From the NCBI RefSeq assembly GCF_900010725.2, contig NZ_LR734871.1, forward strand, positions 159,881-208,934: DNA of 49,054 nt, given 5' to 3'. Positions 36,282 through 45,287 of the stretch are shown one piece after another. Below the pieces are notes generated by a model. That model was not told the DNA's origin. It saw nothing but the letters and a program-made list of their open reading frames with translations, and ran no database searches. Each line of letters starts with the position of its first letter. Position 1 is the first letter of the stretch. This stretch comes from Planktothrix serta PCC 8927 (lineage in GTDB: Bacteria; Cyanobacteriota; Cyanobacteriia; Cyanobacteriales; Microcoleaceae). The translations under genes were made by a program, and so were the position numbers.

Positions 36282-37652
36282 ATGTCTCAATTTTCAAACG
36301 GTTATTCTCGCAGAAAATTTTTAATTACCGCCGGAGTTTCAGCCGCTAGTACCCTCTTTTTAAAAGGATGTTTAGGCAACCCACCCGAACCCACCGCTAA
36401 CGCTGGAAATTCACCTAGTACAGTTGTTCCTGTGGCAAATATTAGCCCAGAACAAGCTCCAGAAGTCACAAAAATTAAACTCGGTTTTATTCCCATTGTG
36501 GAATCTGCCCCATTAATTATTGCTAAAGAAAAAGGCTTTTTTGCTAAGTATGGAATGAGCGATGTTGAAGTCTCCAAACAAGCAAATTGGGCTTCAGCAC
36601 GGGATAACGTAACCATTGGGTCAAGTGGGGGCGGAATTGATGGCGGACAGTGGCAAATGCCCATGCCTCATTTAATGACAGAAGGCATTATTACCGGGGG
36701 CAAAAAAGTTCCCATGTATGTCTTAGCCCAGCTTAATACAAATGGTAATGGGGTGGCAGTTGCTAACCTTCATACGGGTAAAAATGTCGGGCTAAATCTG
36801 CAATCTGCGGCAGAATATATTCGCAGTTTTCCAAGTACCAATGGACGTAAATTTAAAGCGGCTCATACCTTCCCCAATGTGAATCAAGATTTTTGGATTC
36901 GTTATTGGTTCGCAGCAGGTGGAATAGACCCCGATATTGATATTGATTTGATTGCAGTTCCTCCCGCAGAAACGGTTCAGGGAATGCGGAATGGAACGAT
37001 GGATGCCTTTAGTACAGGCGACCCTTGGCCCTATCGAATTGTTGCTGATAATATCGGTTATATGGCTTGTATTAGTAATGAAATATGGCCCTATCATCCT
37101 GAAGAATATTTAGCCATTCGTGCCGACTGGGTTGATCAACATCCCAAGGCAACAAAAGCTGTATTAAAAGGCTTAATGGAAGCCCAACAATGGTGTGATA
37201 AACCGGAAAATCGAGCCGAATTAATAGCGATTGTTTCTGGACGAAATTATTTTAATATTCCCAAAGATGTGATCACTCCTCCCTATCAAGGAAACTATCA
37301 GATGGGAGACGGAAAACCCGCCATTCAAGACTTTAATAAAGGCCCCTTGTATTGGAAAGATCCCATTGGCAGTGTTTCCTATCCCTATAAAAGCCATGAT
37401 TTATGGTTTTTAACTGAAAGCATTCGTTGGGGTTTCCATAAGGGTCAAATTCAAGATATTGCCCAAGCTAAAGCCTTAGTTGATAAGGTAAATCGTGAGG
37501 ATATTTGGCGGGAAGCGGCTCAAGAAGCGGGATTTACGGCTGATATTCCCACTTCAACTTCACGAGGGGTTGAAAAATTCTTTGATGGCATTACCTTTGA
37601 TCCCGCAAATCCTGAAGCTTATCTTCAAAGTTTAACCATCAAAAAAGTATAG
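36282..37652 (+). CDS. cmpA: ABC transporter substrate-binding lipoprotein, CmpA (bicarbonate) type
   Basis: Periplasmic solute-binding lipoprotein of the NrtA/CmpA family, 456 aa. A twin-arginine motif (YSRRKFL) and lipobox (LFLKGC) mark Tat export and lipid anchoring. The body ([82 protein letters not shown]) matches my memory of CmpA better than NrtA, and the linked CmpR-like regulator and bicA point the same way. It would bind bicarbonate for the BCT1 pump. The start at 36282, not the open frame's 36267, is set by AGGAGG 6 bases upstream. Nitrate remains the alternative ligand. Confidence 0.82.
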   Translation: MSQFSNGYSRRKFLITAGVSAASTLFLKGCLGNPPEPTANAGNSPSTVVPVANISPEQAPEVTKIKLGFIPIVESAPLIIAKEKGFFAKYGMSDVEVSKQANWASARDNVTIGSSGGGIDGGQWQMPMPHLMTEGIITGGKKVPMYVLAQLNTNGNGVAVANLHTGKNVGLNLQSAAEYIRSFPSTNGRKFKAAHTFPNVNQDFWIRYWFAAGGIDPDIDIDLIAVPPAETVQGMRNGTMDAFSTGDPWPYRIVADNIGYMACISNEIWPYHPEEYLAIRADWVDQHPKATKAVLKGLMEAQQWCDKPENRAELIAIVSGRNYFNIPKDVITPPYQGNYQMGDGKPAIQDFNKGPLYWKDPIGSVSYPYKSHDLWFLTESIRWGFHKGQIQDIAQAKALVDKVNREDIWREAAQEAGFTADIPTSTSRGVEKFFDGITFDPANPEAYLQSLTIKKV

Positions 37653-37771
37653 TGATAACCTCAGAATTAAGAATAAAGCTATAGGAATTATAGATAATTC
37701 TTAATTCTTGAAAACCAAATTTTCCCCATTCTTATTGTAGACAGAAAAAACTTTCAAGGAGTTGTAACAAA

Positions 37772-38620
37772 ATGACAAGTACCGCCAAAAGAAGAACGAG
37801 TGGAAATAGCTTTGTTGACAATTTGGGTGAATATTGGAAAAAGAACTCTCAAAATATTATTCTTCCCTTAATAGGAACCCTGGGTTTTTTAATAGTTTGG
37901 CAACTTTTATATCTATCAGGAATTACCCGTTTACCAGGGCCATTAAGTGTAGTTACTAATGAACAAACCCGCATTTTATTAATGTATCCCTTCTATGACC
38001 GAGGAGGTTTAGATAAAGGCTTATTCTGGCAAACCTTAGCCAGTTTAGGACGGGTGGCTCAAGGCTATTCAATTGCTGCCATTGTTGGCATTAGCGTCGG
38101 TATTTTAGTCGGAACAAACCCCATATTAGATAAAGCCTTAGATCCCTTATTTCAATTCTTACGCATGGTTGCACCTTTAGCCTGGGTTCCCATTGCCTTA
38201 GTTGCCTTTCAACAAAACCAACCCGCCGCGATTTTCGTGATTTTCATTACTTCCGTTTGGCCGATTTTAATCAACACCAAAGAAGGCGTTAAACAAATTC
38301 CTGATGATTACAATAACGTTGCCCGTGTGTTGCAACTCTCTCGCAAAGAATATTACTTAAATATTCTGTTTCCCTCTGCTTTACCTTACATTTTCACGGG
38401 ATTAAGAATTGCCGTTGGTTTAGCTTGGTTAGCGATTATTGCTGCTGAAATCGTGATGTCTGGTATCGTCGGAATTGGTTTCTTTATCTGGGATGCTTAC
38501 CAACAAAACTATATCAGCGACATTCTTTTAGCCGTCGTTTATATCGGTGCAGTTGGTTTAATTTTAGACCGAGGAATTGGTTACATTCAACAATTAATTG
38601 TTCCCGGTGAAAGAAAGTAA
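37772..38620 (+). CDS. cmpB: ABC transporter permease, CmpB type
   Basis: Inner-membrane permease of 282 aa with about six hydrophobic segments, beginning with LIGTLGFLIVWQLLYL. The EAA-type loop that docks the ATPase is present as VARVLQLSRKEYYLNILFPSALPYIFTGLRIAVG. It forms the channel with the ATPases CmpC and CmpD. AAGGAG lies about 10 bases before the ATG. It starts 119 bases after cmpA, within the same operon. Confidence 0.85.
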   Translation: MTSTAKRRTSGNSFVDNLGEYWKKNSQNIILPLIGTLGFLIVWQLLYLSGITRLPGPLSVVTNEQTRILLMYPFYDRGGLDKGLFWQTLASLGRVAQGYSIAAIVGISVGILVGTNPILDKALDPLFQFLRMVAPLAWVPIALVAFQQNQPAAIFVIFITSVWPILINTKEGVKQIPDDYNNVARVLQLSRKEYYLNILFPSALPYIFTGLRIAVGLAWLAIIAAEIVMSGIVGIGFFIWDAYQQNYISDILLAVVYIGAVGLILDRGIGYIQQLIVPGERK

Positions 38621-38625
38621 ACCCG

Positions 38626-38647
38626 TAGGGGCGGGGTTCCCCCGCCC
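38626..38647. repeat. GTAGGGGCGGGG hairpin between cmpB and cmpC
   Basis: GGCGGGG (38630-38636) pairs with CCCCGCC (38640-38646). It is a short, very GC-rich hairpin of the dispersed GTAGGGGCG family in a 72-base intergenic gap. It might slow RNA decay or polymerase between the genes. Confidence 0.7.
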
Positions 38648-38692
38648 AACCCCCACACACCATCCCCAAATCATTACTAAGGAGTTAAAATC

Positions 38693-40699
38693 ATGGCAAA
38701 ACCATTAATTGAAGTTGAACAAATTGATAAAGTCTTTCCTTTAGCCGGAGGCGGTCAATATATAGCCCTCAAAGGCATTGATTTACAAATCAAAAAAGGT
38801 GAATTTGTTTCCTTAATTGGACACTCAGGGTGCGGAAAATCCACCTTATTAAATATGGTAGCCGGGTTAGATTTACCCTCAGAAGGAATTGTCACCATTG
38901 AAGGACAAAAAATAACCAAACCAGGGCCAGATCGGATGGTGGTGTTTCAAAACTATTCCTTATTACCCTGGCGAACAGTCCGAGAAAATATTGCTTTAGC
39001 GGTTGATTCTGTCATGAAAGGATTACCGTTAGGAGAACGAAAAACTATCATTGAAAGTCATATTGATATGGTAGGATTACGTCATGCTGTTGATAAATAT
39101 CCCGCCCAATTATCCGGGGGAATGAAACAACGAGTTGCGATCGCTCGTGCCCTAGCTTTACGCCCGAAATTACTATTATTAGATGAACCCTTTGGAGCCT
39201 TAGATGCCTTAACACGGGGGAATCTTCAAGAACAATTAATGAAGATTTGCCAAGATAATCAAATCAGTGCCTTAATGGTGACTCACGATGTCGATGAAGC
39301 AGTTTTATTATCCGACAGAATTGTGATGTTAACCAACGGCCCCGAATCACAAATTGGGCAAATTTTAGAAGTAGATATTCCTCGTCCCCGCCAACGGATG
39401 CAAGTGGTAGAACACCCCAGTTACTATCGCTTACGGAGTGAAATGATTTATTTCCTCAATCAACAAAAACTAATCAAAAAAATGCGGGCGAAAAAGAATA
39501 AAGTTATTGCCCGTCATGGCCTAGAAAAAATTAATTTAGAACTCGGTTTTGTTCCCCTCACTGCCTGTGCCCCCATCGCCGTTGCTAAAGAACTGGGATT
39601 TTTTGAAAAACATGGTTTAGATGAAGTCCATCTGGTGCGAGAAAGCAGTTGGCGTGGCATTAGCGATGGCATTGCAGGAGGCTATTTAGACGCGGCTCAG
39701 ATGCCCTCTGGGATGCCTCTGTGGATGACATTGGGGGGGGATGACACCAAACCCGTAACGGTGATTACATCGCTTACTATGACCCGCAACGGCAACGCCA
39801 TTACCCTCGCCCGTCGCTTCTATGACCAAGGAATTTACAGCCTAGCCGACTTCAAACGGATGTTGCTGTCTTACCCAGAACAACAGCATCGCATGGGGGT
39901 TGTCCATCCCAGTTCCATGCACAACCTGTTACTGCGGTATTGGTTAGCCTCCGGGGGGATAGACCCTGACCATGATGTCGAACTGTTGACCATTCCGCCT
40001 GCCCAAATGGTGGTGGACTTACAAGCTGGCACTATTGATGGGTTCTGTGTTGGCGAACCTTGGAACCTGCGGGCGATGATGGAGGACGTCGGGTTTACGG
40101 TGGCGACGGACTTAGAAATTTGGCCGGGACACCCTGGAAAAGTCTTAGGGGTGCGGGAAGACTGGGCCGCAGCTTACCCCAATACCCATATTGCCTTAGT
40201 GAAATCGTTGTTAGAGGCGTCCGCCTATTGTGCTGACCCCGAAAATGCTAATGAAATTCGGGAAATTTTGGCCCAACGTACCTATCTGGGCACTCGCGCC
40301 GAATATATTCAGTTGGCTGATCCGAATGATACCGCGTGCAACCTGGATCAACCGATGCGTCAATATGCCCATCATCAATTTTTTGGTGAAGGCGTCAACC
40401 GTCCTAGTCGCACTGAACAACTTTGGCATATTGTTCAAATGGCACGTTGGGGGCATACTCCCTTCCCCCGCAACTGGGTAGAAATTTTAGAACGCTTATG
40501 TGCGGTGGGCGCTTTTAGTACCGCCGCCCGTGAATTAGGACTTTCTGAAATTAGTTATAGTCGGGGCACTATTCAATTATTTGATGGCACAAAATTTGAT
40601 ACTGAAGATCCCATTGGTTATCTCAATAGTTTGAAAATTAAACGGGATTTTACTGTGACAGAAGTTGTCTTAGATACGCCTCGCTTGAAAGTGGCTTGA
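38693..40699 (+). CDS. cmpC: ABC transporter ATPase fused to a substrate-binding-like domain, CmpC type
   Basis: A 668-aa fusion typical of NrtC/CmpC. Residues 1 to about 255 are the ATPase: Walker A GHSGCGKST (43-51), signature LSGGMKQR, Walker B LLLLDEPFGALD, switch VTHD. Residues about 275-660 are a cytoplasmic CmpA-like domain (LELGFVPLTACAPIAVAKELGFF, LLRYWLASGGIDPDHD, YSRGTIQLFDGTKFDTEDP). In the family this domain is thought to sense intracellular substrate and inhibit transport. AAGGAG precedes the ATG. Length is normal and all ATPase motifs are intact. Confidence 0.87.
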   Translation: MAKPLIEVEQIDKVFPLAGGGQYIALKGIDLQIKKGEFVSLIGHSGCGKSTLLNMVAGLDLPSEGIVTIEGQKITKPGPDRMVVFQNYSLLPWRTVRENIALAVDSVMKGLPLGERKTIIESHIDMVGLRHAVDKYPAQLSGGMKQRVAIARALALRPKLLLLDEPFGALDALTRGNLQEQLMKICQDNQISALMVTHDVDEAVLLSDRIVMLTNGPESQIGQILEVDIPRPRQRMQVVEHPSYYRLRSEMIYFLNQQKLIKKMRAKKNKVIARHGLEKINLELGFVPLTACAPIAVAKELGFFEKHGLDEVHLVRESSWRGISDGIAGGYLDAAQMPSGMPLWMTLGGDDTKPVTVITSLTMTRNGNAITLARRFYDQGIYSLADFKRMLLSYPEQQHRMGVVHPSSMHNLLLRYWLASGGIDPDHDVELLTIPPAQMVVDLQAGTIDGFCVGEPWNLRAMMEDVGFTVATDLEIWPGHPGKVLGVREDWAAAYPNTHIALVKSLLEASAYCADPENANEIREILAQRTYLGTRAEYIQLADPNDTACNLDQPMRQYAHHQFFGEGVNRPSRTEQLWHIVQMARWGHTPFPRNWVEILERLCAVGAFSTAARELGLSEISYSRGTIQLFDGTKFDTEDPIGYLNSLKIKRDFTVTEVVLDTPRLKVA

Positions 40700-40704
40700 C
40701 TTCA

Positions 40705-40805
40705 GAAACCGGGTTTCGAGCTTCGATTTTTGAGTTCTTCAGAAACCGGGTTTCTCCCTTGATTTTTGCTAATGAGTAAAAATTTTTGCTAAGAAACCCG
40801 GTTTC
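40705..40805. repeat. Three GAAACCGGGTTTC units between cmpC and cmpD
   Basis: Copies at 40705-40717 and 40742-40754 and an inverted copy (GAAACCCGGTTTC) at 40793-40805. Each unit is itself nearly palindromic, and copies 2 and 3 can pair into a longer stem. Further units occur at 41735-41760 and 48879-48891. Confidence 0.9.
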
Positions 40806-40857
40806 TATATCTTGAAGTTAAAACTATCGTGAAATTTAAAATTCAGGAAAAATAACC

Positions 40858-41712
40858 ATGACTACAACTAAAACTTCTGCGTCTACCTTTGGTAAAAAAT
40901 TTACTAAAACATCAAAAATAAAAAATCAGCCTTATTTAGTGTTTGATCACGTTTCTAAGGTTTATCCGACTCCTAAAGGGCCGTACACGGTTTTAAAAGA
41001 TGTTAATCTCACGATTAATGAAGGAGAATTTATTTGTGTGATTGGACATTCTGGGTGTGGAAAATCGACGTTATTAAATATGGTTTCGGGGTTTAATATT
41101 CCTTCTGATGGTAAGGTAACATTACGCTCAAAACCGATTTTAAAACCTGGCCCCGACCGCATGGTAGTGTTTCAAAACTATGCCTTATTACCTTGGCGAA
41201 CGGTATTTGAAAATGTTTATTTAGCGGTTAATGCCGTTCATCCGAATAAATCTCAAGTCGAAAAAAATGCTATTGTTCGAGATCATTTAGCGATGGTAGG
41301 CTTATCAGAAGCCGCTGAGAAAAAACCGCCTCAAATTTCAGGGGGGATGAAACAACGGGCGGCGATCGCACGGGCTTTAGCCATTCGTCCTGAAGTGTTA
41401 ATTTTAGATGAACCTTTTGGGGCGTTGGATGCAATTACCAAGGAAGAATTGCAGGAAGAATTGTTAAAAATTTGGAATGATCATCGCTGTACGGTGTTAA
41501 TGATTACCCATGATATTGATGAGGCATTATTCCTAGCAGATCGGTTAGTGATGATGACAAATGGCCCCTCAGCAACCATTGGAGAAATTTTAGAAATTCC
41601 CTTTGAACGTCCGCGCGATCGCACTCAAATTATGGAAGATCCCGAATATTATAACCTCAGAAATTATGCCCTCGATTTCCTCTATCGTCGGTTTGCCCAT
41701 GATGATGAATAA
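40858..41712 (+). CDS. cmpD: ABC transporter ATPase, CmpD type
   Basis: Second, single-domain ATPase of the transporter, 284 aa. Walker A GHSGCGKST (63-71), signature ISGGMKQRAAIARAL, Walker B LILDEPFGALDA and switch ITHD. The N-terminal 25 residues are a Lys/Thr-rich extension. The C-terminus (ERPRDRTQIMEDPEYYNLRNYALDF) is typical of NrtD/CmpD. AGGAAA precedes the ATG. It is the last gene of the operon, 158 bases after cmpC, and is closed by a strong terminator. Confidence 0.87.
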   Translation: MTTTKTSASTFGKKFTKTSKIKNQPYLVFDHVSKVYPTPKGPYTVLKDVNLTINEGEFICVIGHSGCGKSTLLNMVSGFNIPSDGKVTLRSKPILKPGPDRMVVFQNYALLPWRTVFENVYLAVNAVHPNKSQVEKNAIVRDHLAMVGLSEAAEKKPPQISGGMKQRAAIARALAIRPEVLILDEPFGALDAITKEELQEELLKIWNDHRCTVLMITHDIDEALFLADRLVMMTNGPSATIGEILEIPFERPRDRTQIMEDPEYYNLRNYALDFLYRRFAHDDE

Positions 41713-41731
41713 ATAATTGTTGACACACCCT

Positions 41732-41764
41732 AAAACCCCGGTTTCTTGAAGAAACCGGGGTTTT
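41732..41764 (+). terminator. Terminator of the cmp operon
   Basis: A perfect 14-bp stem (AAAACCCCGGTTTC with GAAACCGGGGTTTT), loop TTGAA. It begins 19 bases after cmpD and has A/T runs on both sides, so it may work in both directions. It appears to be built from the GAAACCGGGTTTC repeat. Confidence 0.85.
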
Positions 41765-41789
41765 AATTAGGGAAATTTCAAGCAGTTAA

Positions 41790-41808
41790 GGGCGAGAAAA
41801 CCTCGCCC
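41790..41808. repeat. GGGCGAG hairpin near the 3' end of the LysR gene
   Basis: GGGCGAG pairs with CTCGCCC around AAAAC, in a GTAGGGGCG-family context (CGCCCCTACAGG). It lies about 60 bases past the stop of the minus-strand regulator and may end its transcript. Confidence 0.6.
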
Positions 41809-41866
41809 CTACAGGTTATTTTTAGATGAAGTAAAATGTCATTTGCTTTTCTAAAGCTAACGGATT

Positions 41867-42838
41867 TTATCCCATTTTAACTAAATCTCCCTGATGATTT
41901 CCGAGCAAAGTTCCACTCTGTAAAGCCAGGGTTCCTAATAAGGGAACATGATTACTATTTTCTAATAAAAATTGTAAAAAAGTCTCGGCAATAATAGACA
42001 GTTGTTTTCCTTCTAAATGAGTGACATACCAGCGCAGATGAATCGGAAAATGTTGTACATCTAAAATGGTTAATTCTCCCATTAACTGTTCTGCAATCAG
42101 GGTATGTTGAGATAAAACCGAAATTCCTAAACCTCCGGCGATCGCTTGTTTAATCGCTTCATTACTGCCTAATTCTAACCGCACTTTCACCGCAACTTTA
42201 TAACGTTCAAATAGTTTTTGAACCGAGAGTCGTGTTCCTGAACCTTGTTCTCGCATAATAAAAGGTTCTCCCGCTAAAGATTTAATCGGAATATTTTTTT
42301 CTCCCGCTAAAGGATGATCTTGTCGCGCCACAACGACTAAAGGATTATCTAAAAATGGTTGAGTAGATAACGCCAGATCTTCAGGCGGTTGACTGAGAAT
42401 ATATAAATCATCTTGATTATCGTGCATTCGTTGAATTAAGGTGGCATGATTAGTCACCTGTAAAGCAATATCAATCCCTGGATATTGTTGACAAAAATGC
42501 CCTAAGACTCTGGGGACAAAATATTTAGCCGTTGAAACAACTCCTAACCGTAACCGTCCTTGTTTTGTACCTTTTAATGCTGCAATTTGCATTTCTAAAT
42601 TATCTAACTGTTCAAAAATATTCTGACAAGTAGATAACAACGCTTCTCCCGCTTCAGTCAGATACAGTTGCTTGCCAATTTGTTCAAATAACGGTAAACC
42701 GATGGTTTGAGTTAGTTGTTTAACTTGGGTTGAAACCGTTGGCTGTGTAATCATCATTTCTTCGGCGGCTTTAGTAAAGCTACTATGACGCGCCACCGCC
42801 TCGAATACTTTCAGTTGATGTAAGGTTGCCTGCATCAA
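41867..42838 (-). CDS. cmpR: LysR-family regulator, CmpR/RbcR type
   Basis: LysR transcription factor of 323 aa. The N-terminal winged helix (LHQLKVFEAVARHSSFTKAAEE, TQPTVSTQVKQL) and effector domain (LRLGVVSTAKYFVPRVLG, IMREQGSGTR, LELGSNEAIKQAIAGGLGISVLS) fit the cyanobacterial CmpR/RbcR/CcmR group, whose members respond to carbon-status metabolites such as 2-phosphoglycolate or RuBP and control bicarbonate transporters or Rubisco. It lies between cmpABCD (convergent) and bicA (divergent), so both are likely targets. CmpR is preferred over RbcR or CcmR from context; the family is certain. Confidence 0.8.
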   Translation of the reverse strand: MMQATLHQLKVFEAVARHSSFTKAAEEMMITQPTVSTQVKQLTQTIGLPLFEQIGKQLYLTEAGEALLSTCQNIFEQLDNLEMQIAALKGTKQGRLRLGVVSTAKYFVPRVLGHFCQQYPGIDIALQVTNHATLIQRMHDNQDDLYILSQPPEDLALSTQPFLDNPLVVVARQDHPLAGEKNIPIKSLAGEPFIMREQGSGTRLSVQKLFERYKVAVKVRLELGSNEAIKQAIAGGLGISVLSQHTLIAEQLMGELTILDVQHFPIHLRWYVTHLEGKQLSIIAETFLQFLLENSNHVPLLGTLALQSGTLLGNHQGDLVKMG

Positions 42839-43320
42839 GATTCTATCCCTCCTTAAGTCCTTATGGTTATGAAATCAAAAGCTGTGCAACGTTGCCTGTT
42901 GTTTATATTATAGATATAAATCAATAATTTTATCGTTTTCTATAATACTAAGGCAATATAACTAAAATTTATCTACACAGGTTCGGGGTGATAATTGCAG
43001 AAAACCCTTGCACAGTCGGGATTTTGAGGAAATTGATCTTAAATCGATCAGATTAATGACTTTATAAATTATAACTTCCTGTGTCATTGTCAGCATTGTT
43101 TTTTTATTCAATATTTCTAGCCACTAACTCCTTAATGCTCAGATTCCGTAAATTCCCTTCTGGTTGCGCTTCCTAGCGATTCCAGATTTCAGGATAAAAT
43201 TTTTTCAATTAGAACTTGCGATCGCTGTTTCGATAATGATAAGCTTCACAATAGATAAAAATCAATAGTCCATGTTTTAACAATAGTCAAAAAACAATAA
43301 CAGGAGTCCAACATTTCTCT
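42839..43320. other. Divergent cmpR-bicA control region
   Basis: About 480 bases between two divergent genes, AT-rich, with one HIP1 site near 43220. It contains TTATAAATTATAA (43062-43074), a TTA-N7-TAA match to the CmpR/RbcR core motif. No other clear element was recognised. Confidence 0.5.
43062..43074. promoter_or_regulatory. Candidate CmpR-type operator
   Basis: TTATAAATTATAA matches TTA-N7-TAA and is itself a near-perfect palindrome. In such AT-rich DNA a chance match is quite possible; its placement between cmpR and bicA is the main support. Confidence 0.3.
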
Positions 43321-45048
43321 ATGCAAGTGTTCAACCAAATCAAGTTTGATAATCTACGGGGGGATCTATTTGGGGGACTGACCGCCGCCATTGTCTCTCT
43401 ACCCCTTGCTTTAGCCTTCGGGGTCGCTTCAGGTGTTGGCCCCGTTGCCGGTCTTTACGGTGCAGTCTGTATAGGCTTTTTCGCGGCTTTATTCGGAGGG
43501 ACACCCACATTAATCTCCGAACCCACGGGGCCGATGACGGTAGTAATGACCACGATTGTCGCCAGTTTTATGGCAAAAGACCCCGATAACGGCTTGGCAA
43601 TGGCGTTTACCGTTGTCATGATTGCGGGCTTATTTCAAATTATTTTTGGGGTATTCAAACTCGGTAAATATATTACCTTGATGCCCTATAGCGTGATTTC
43701 CGGCTTTATGTCGGGGATTGGGATCATTTTAATCATCTTACAAATCCCACCGTTTTTAGGGCAAGCCACACCCAAGGGCGGTGTATTGGGAACCATCCAA
43801 AGCCTACCAGAACTATTGACAAATATCAATCCTGTAGATGCGACCTTGGCAGGTTTAACCCTGGGGATTATTTTCCTAATGCCCTCCAAATTTAAGCGAA
43901 TTGTTCCGCCGCAGTTAGTGGCATTAGTGATTGGTACAGTCGTTTCTTTGATCTTTTTCCAAGGTGTTGATATTCGCCGTATTGGTGAAATTCCCACCGG
44001 ACTCCCCGTCCTGCAAATGCCTGTGTTTAGCCTCGATCAACTGACCATTATGTTAGTTGATGGGGTAATGTTGGGGATGTTAGGTTGTATTGATACCTTA
44101 TTAACAGCCGTAATTGCTGATAGTATTACCCGGACTCAACACGATTCTAATAAAGAATTAATTGGTCAAGGACTTGCCAATATGGTGTCGGGAATTTGTG
44201 GCGGATTACCCGGTGCGGGTGCAACAATGGGAACCGTTGTTAATATCCAAGCGGGTGCAAAAAGTGCGTTATCTGGGATTACCCGGGCGCTGATTCTGCT
44301 AATTGTGATTTTAGGAGCCGCCAGTCTCACCCAAAGTATTCCGATGGCGGTGTTAGCCGGAATTGCCTTGAAAGTGGGGATTGATATTCTCGATTGGAGT
44401 TTCCTCAAACGTGCTCACGCCGTTTCCGCCAAAGGCGCGATTATTATGTACGGCGTGATGCTATTAACGGTATTTGTTGACCTAATTGTTGCTGTGGGTG
44501 TGGGGGTATTTATTGCTAATATTCTCACCATTGAACGCTTGAGTGATATGCAAGCTCAAGATGTGAAAGCGATTAGCGATGAAGATGATGCCATTATCAT
44601 GAGCCCGGAGGAAAAAGAGTTACTCGCGGCGGGTCAAGGTCGAGTGTTGTTATTCTATCTCAGTGGCCCGATGATCTTTGGGGTAGCTAAAGCCATCGCC
44701 CGTGAAGAATCCGTAGCCCAAAATTATGATGTCTTGATTTTTGACTTAAGCGATGTTCCGATGTTGGGAGTTACGGCTTCTTTGGCGATTGAAAATGCCA
44801 TTAAAGATGCCGTCGATAAGGGTCGTCACGTCTTTATTGTTGGCGCCGCAGGTAAGATTAAACAACGCTTAGAACGCTTTAAGATTTTAGATATGATCCC
44901 TTCCCATCATTTAATTCTGCAACGGAAGGAAGCGTTACAACAAGCTTTAACACTGATTACTCCTCCGGCCTATAGTGATGAAATGCTGAATACTAGCCCC
45001 AGTGATGCTCAAAAACCGATTATCACAACCAACTCCGAATTAATTTAA
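43321..45048 (+). CDS. bicA: SulP-family sodium-dependent bicarbonate transporter BicA
   Basis: SulP/SLC26-type membrane transporter of 575 aa. The N-terminal motif (NLRGDLFGGLTAAIVSLPLALAFGVASG) and GGTPTLISEPTGPMTVVMTTIVA are those of BicA, the low-affinity, high-flux bicarbonate symporter of cyanobacteria. About a dozen hydrophobic segments are followed by a C-terminal STAS domain (about 430-545; VLLFYLSGPMIFGVAKAI, YDVLIFDLSDVPMLGVTAS). AGGAG lies about 18 bases upstream of the ATG, farther than usual. Linkage to cmpABCD and a CmpR-like gene supports the carbon role. A sulfate or other anion substrate is the less likely alternative. Confidence 0.88.
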   Translation: MQVFNQIKFDNLRGDLFGGLTAAIVSLPLALAFGVASGVGPVAGLYGAVCIGFFAALFGGTPTLISEPTGPMTVVMTTIVASFMAKDPDNGLAMAFTVVMIAGLFQIIFGVFKLGKYITLMPYSVISGFMSGIGIILIILQIPPFLGQATPKGGVLGTIQSLPELLTNINPVDATLAGLTLGIIFLMPSKFKRIVPPQLVALVIGTVVSLIFFQGVDIRRIGEIPTGLPVLQMPVFSLDQLTIMLVDGVMLGMLGCIDTLLTAVIADSITRTQHDSNKELIGQGLANMVSGICGGLPGAGATMGTVVNIQAGAKSALSGITRALILLIVILGAASLTQSIPMAVLAGIALKVGIDILDWSFLKRAHAVSAKGAIIMYGVMLLTVFVDLIVAVGVGVFIANILTIERLSDMQAQDVKAISDEDDAIIMSPEEKELLAAGQGRVLLFYLSGPMIFGVAKAIAREESVAQNYDVLIFDLSDVPMLGVTASLAIENAIKDAVDKGRHVFIVGAAGKIKQRLERFKILDMIPSHHLILQRKEALQQALTLITPPAYSDEMLNTSPSDAQKPIITTNSELI

Positions 45049-45057
45049 GCCCTTCCT

Positions 45058-45105
45058 AACCCGTGATCTCTGCTGCTAATTCTAGCGTTGCTGTTCACGG
45101 GTTTT
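45058..45105 (+). terminator. Terminator of bicA
   Basis: AACCCGTGA (45058-45066) pairs with TCACGGGTT (45095-45103) across a long loop and is followed by TTGGCTTATTTT. It starts 9 bases after the bicA stop. Confidence 0.65.
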
Positions 45106-45178
45106 GGCTTATTTTCGATTAGATCTATTGAAAATTAGGAAAATTATGTTATAGTTAACAGTAGTCTGAAATAAATTT

Positions 45179-45250
45179 GCGGACGTAATTCAGTGGTAGA
45201 ATGTCAGCTTCCCATGCTGAACGTCGTGGGTTCGAGTCCCATCGTCCGCT
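45179..45250 (+). tRNA. tRNA-Gly (anticodon CCC)
   Basis: A 72-base cloverleaf. Acceptor GCGGACG/CGTCCGC, D loop with TGGTAGAA, anticodon stem TCAGC/GCTGA with loop TTCCCAT (anticodon CCC, reading GGG), T arm GTGGG-TTCGAGT-CCCAT and discriminator T. The 3' CCA is not encoded. No intron. Confidence 0.95.
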
Positions 45251-45287
45251 TTCGCCTGATCTGCTGAAAACCTTGGCAATAAAAAAC

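Noticed and set aside
36282-41712. Nitrate/nitrite transporter nrtABCD
   Set aside because: It is the same superfamily and cannot be fully excluded, but there is no nirA or narB beside it, the binding protein reads like CmpA, and a CmpR-like gene and bicA are linked.
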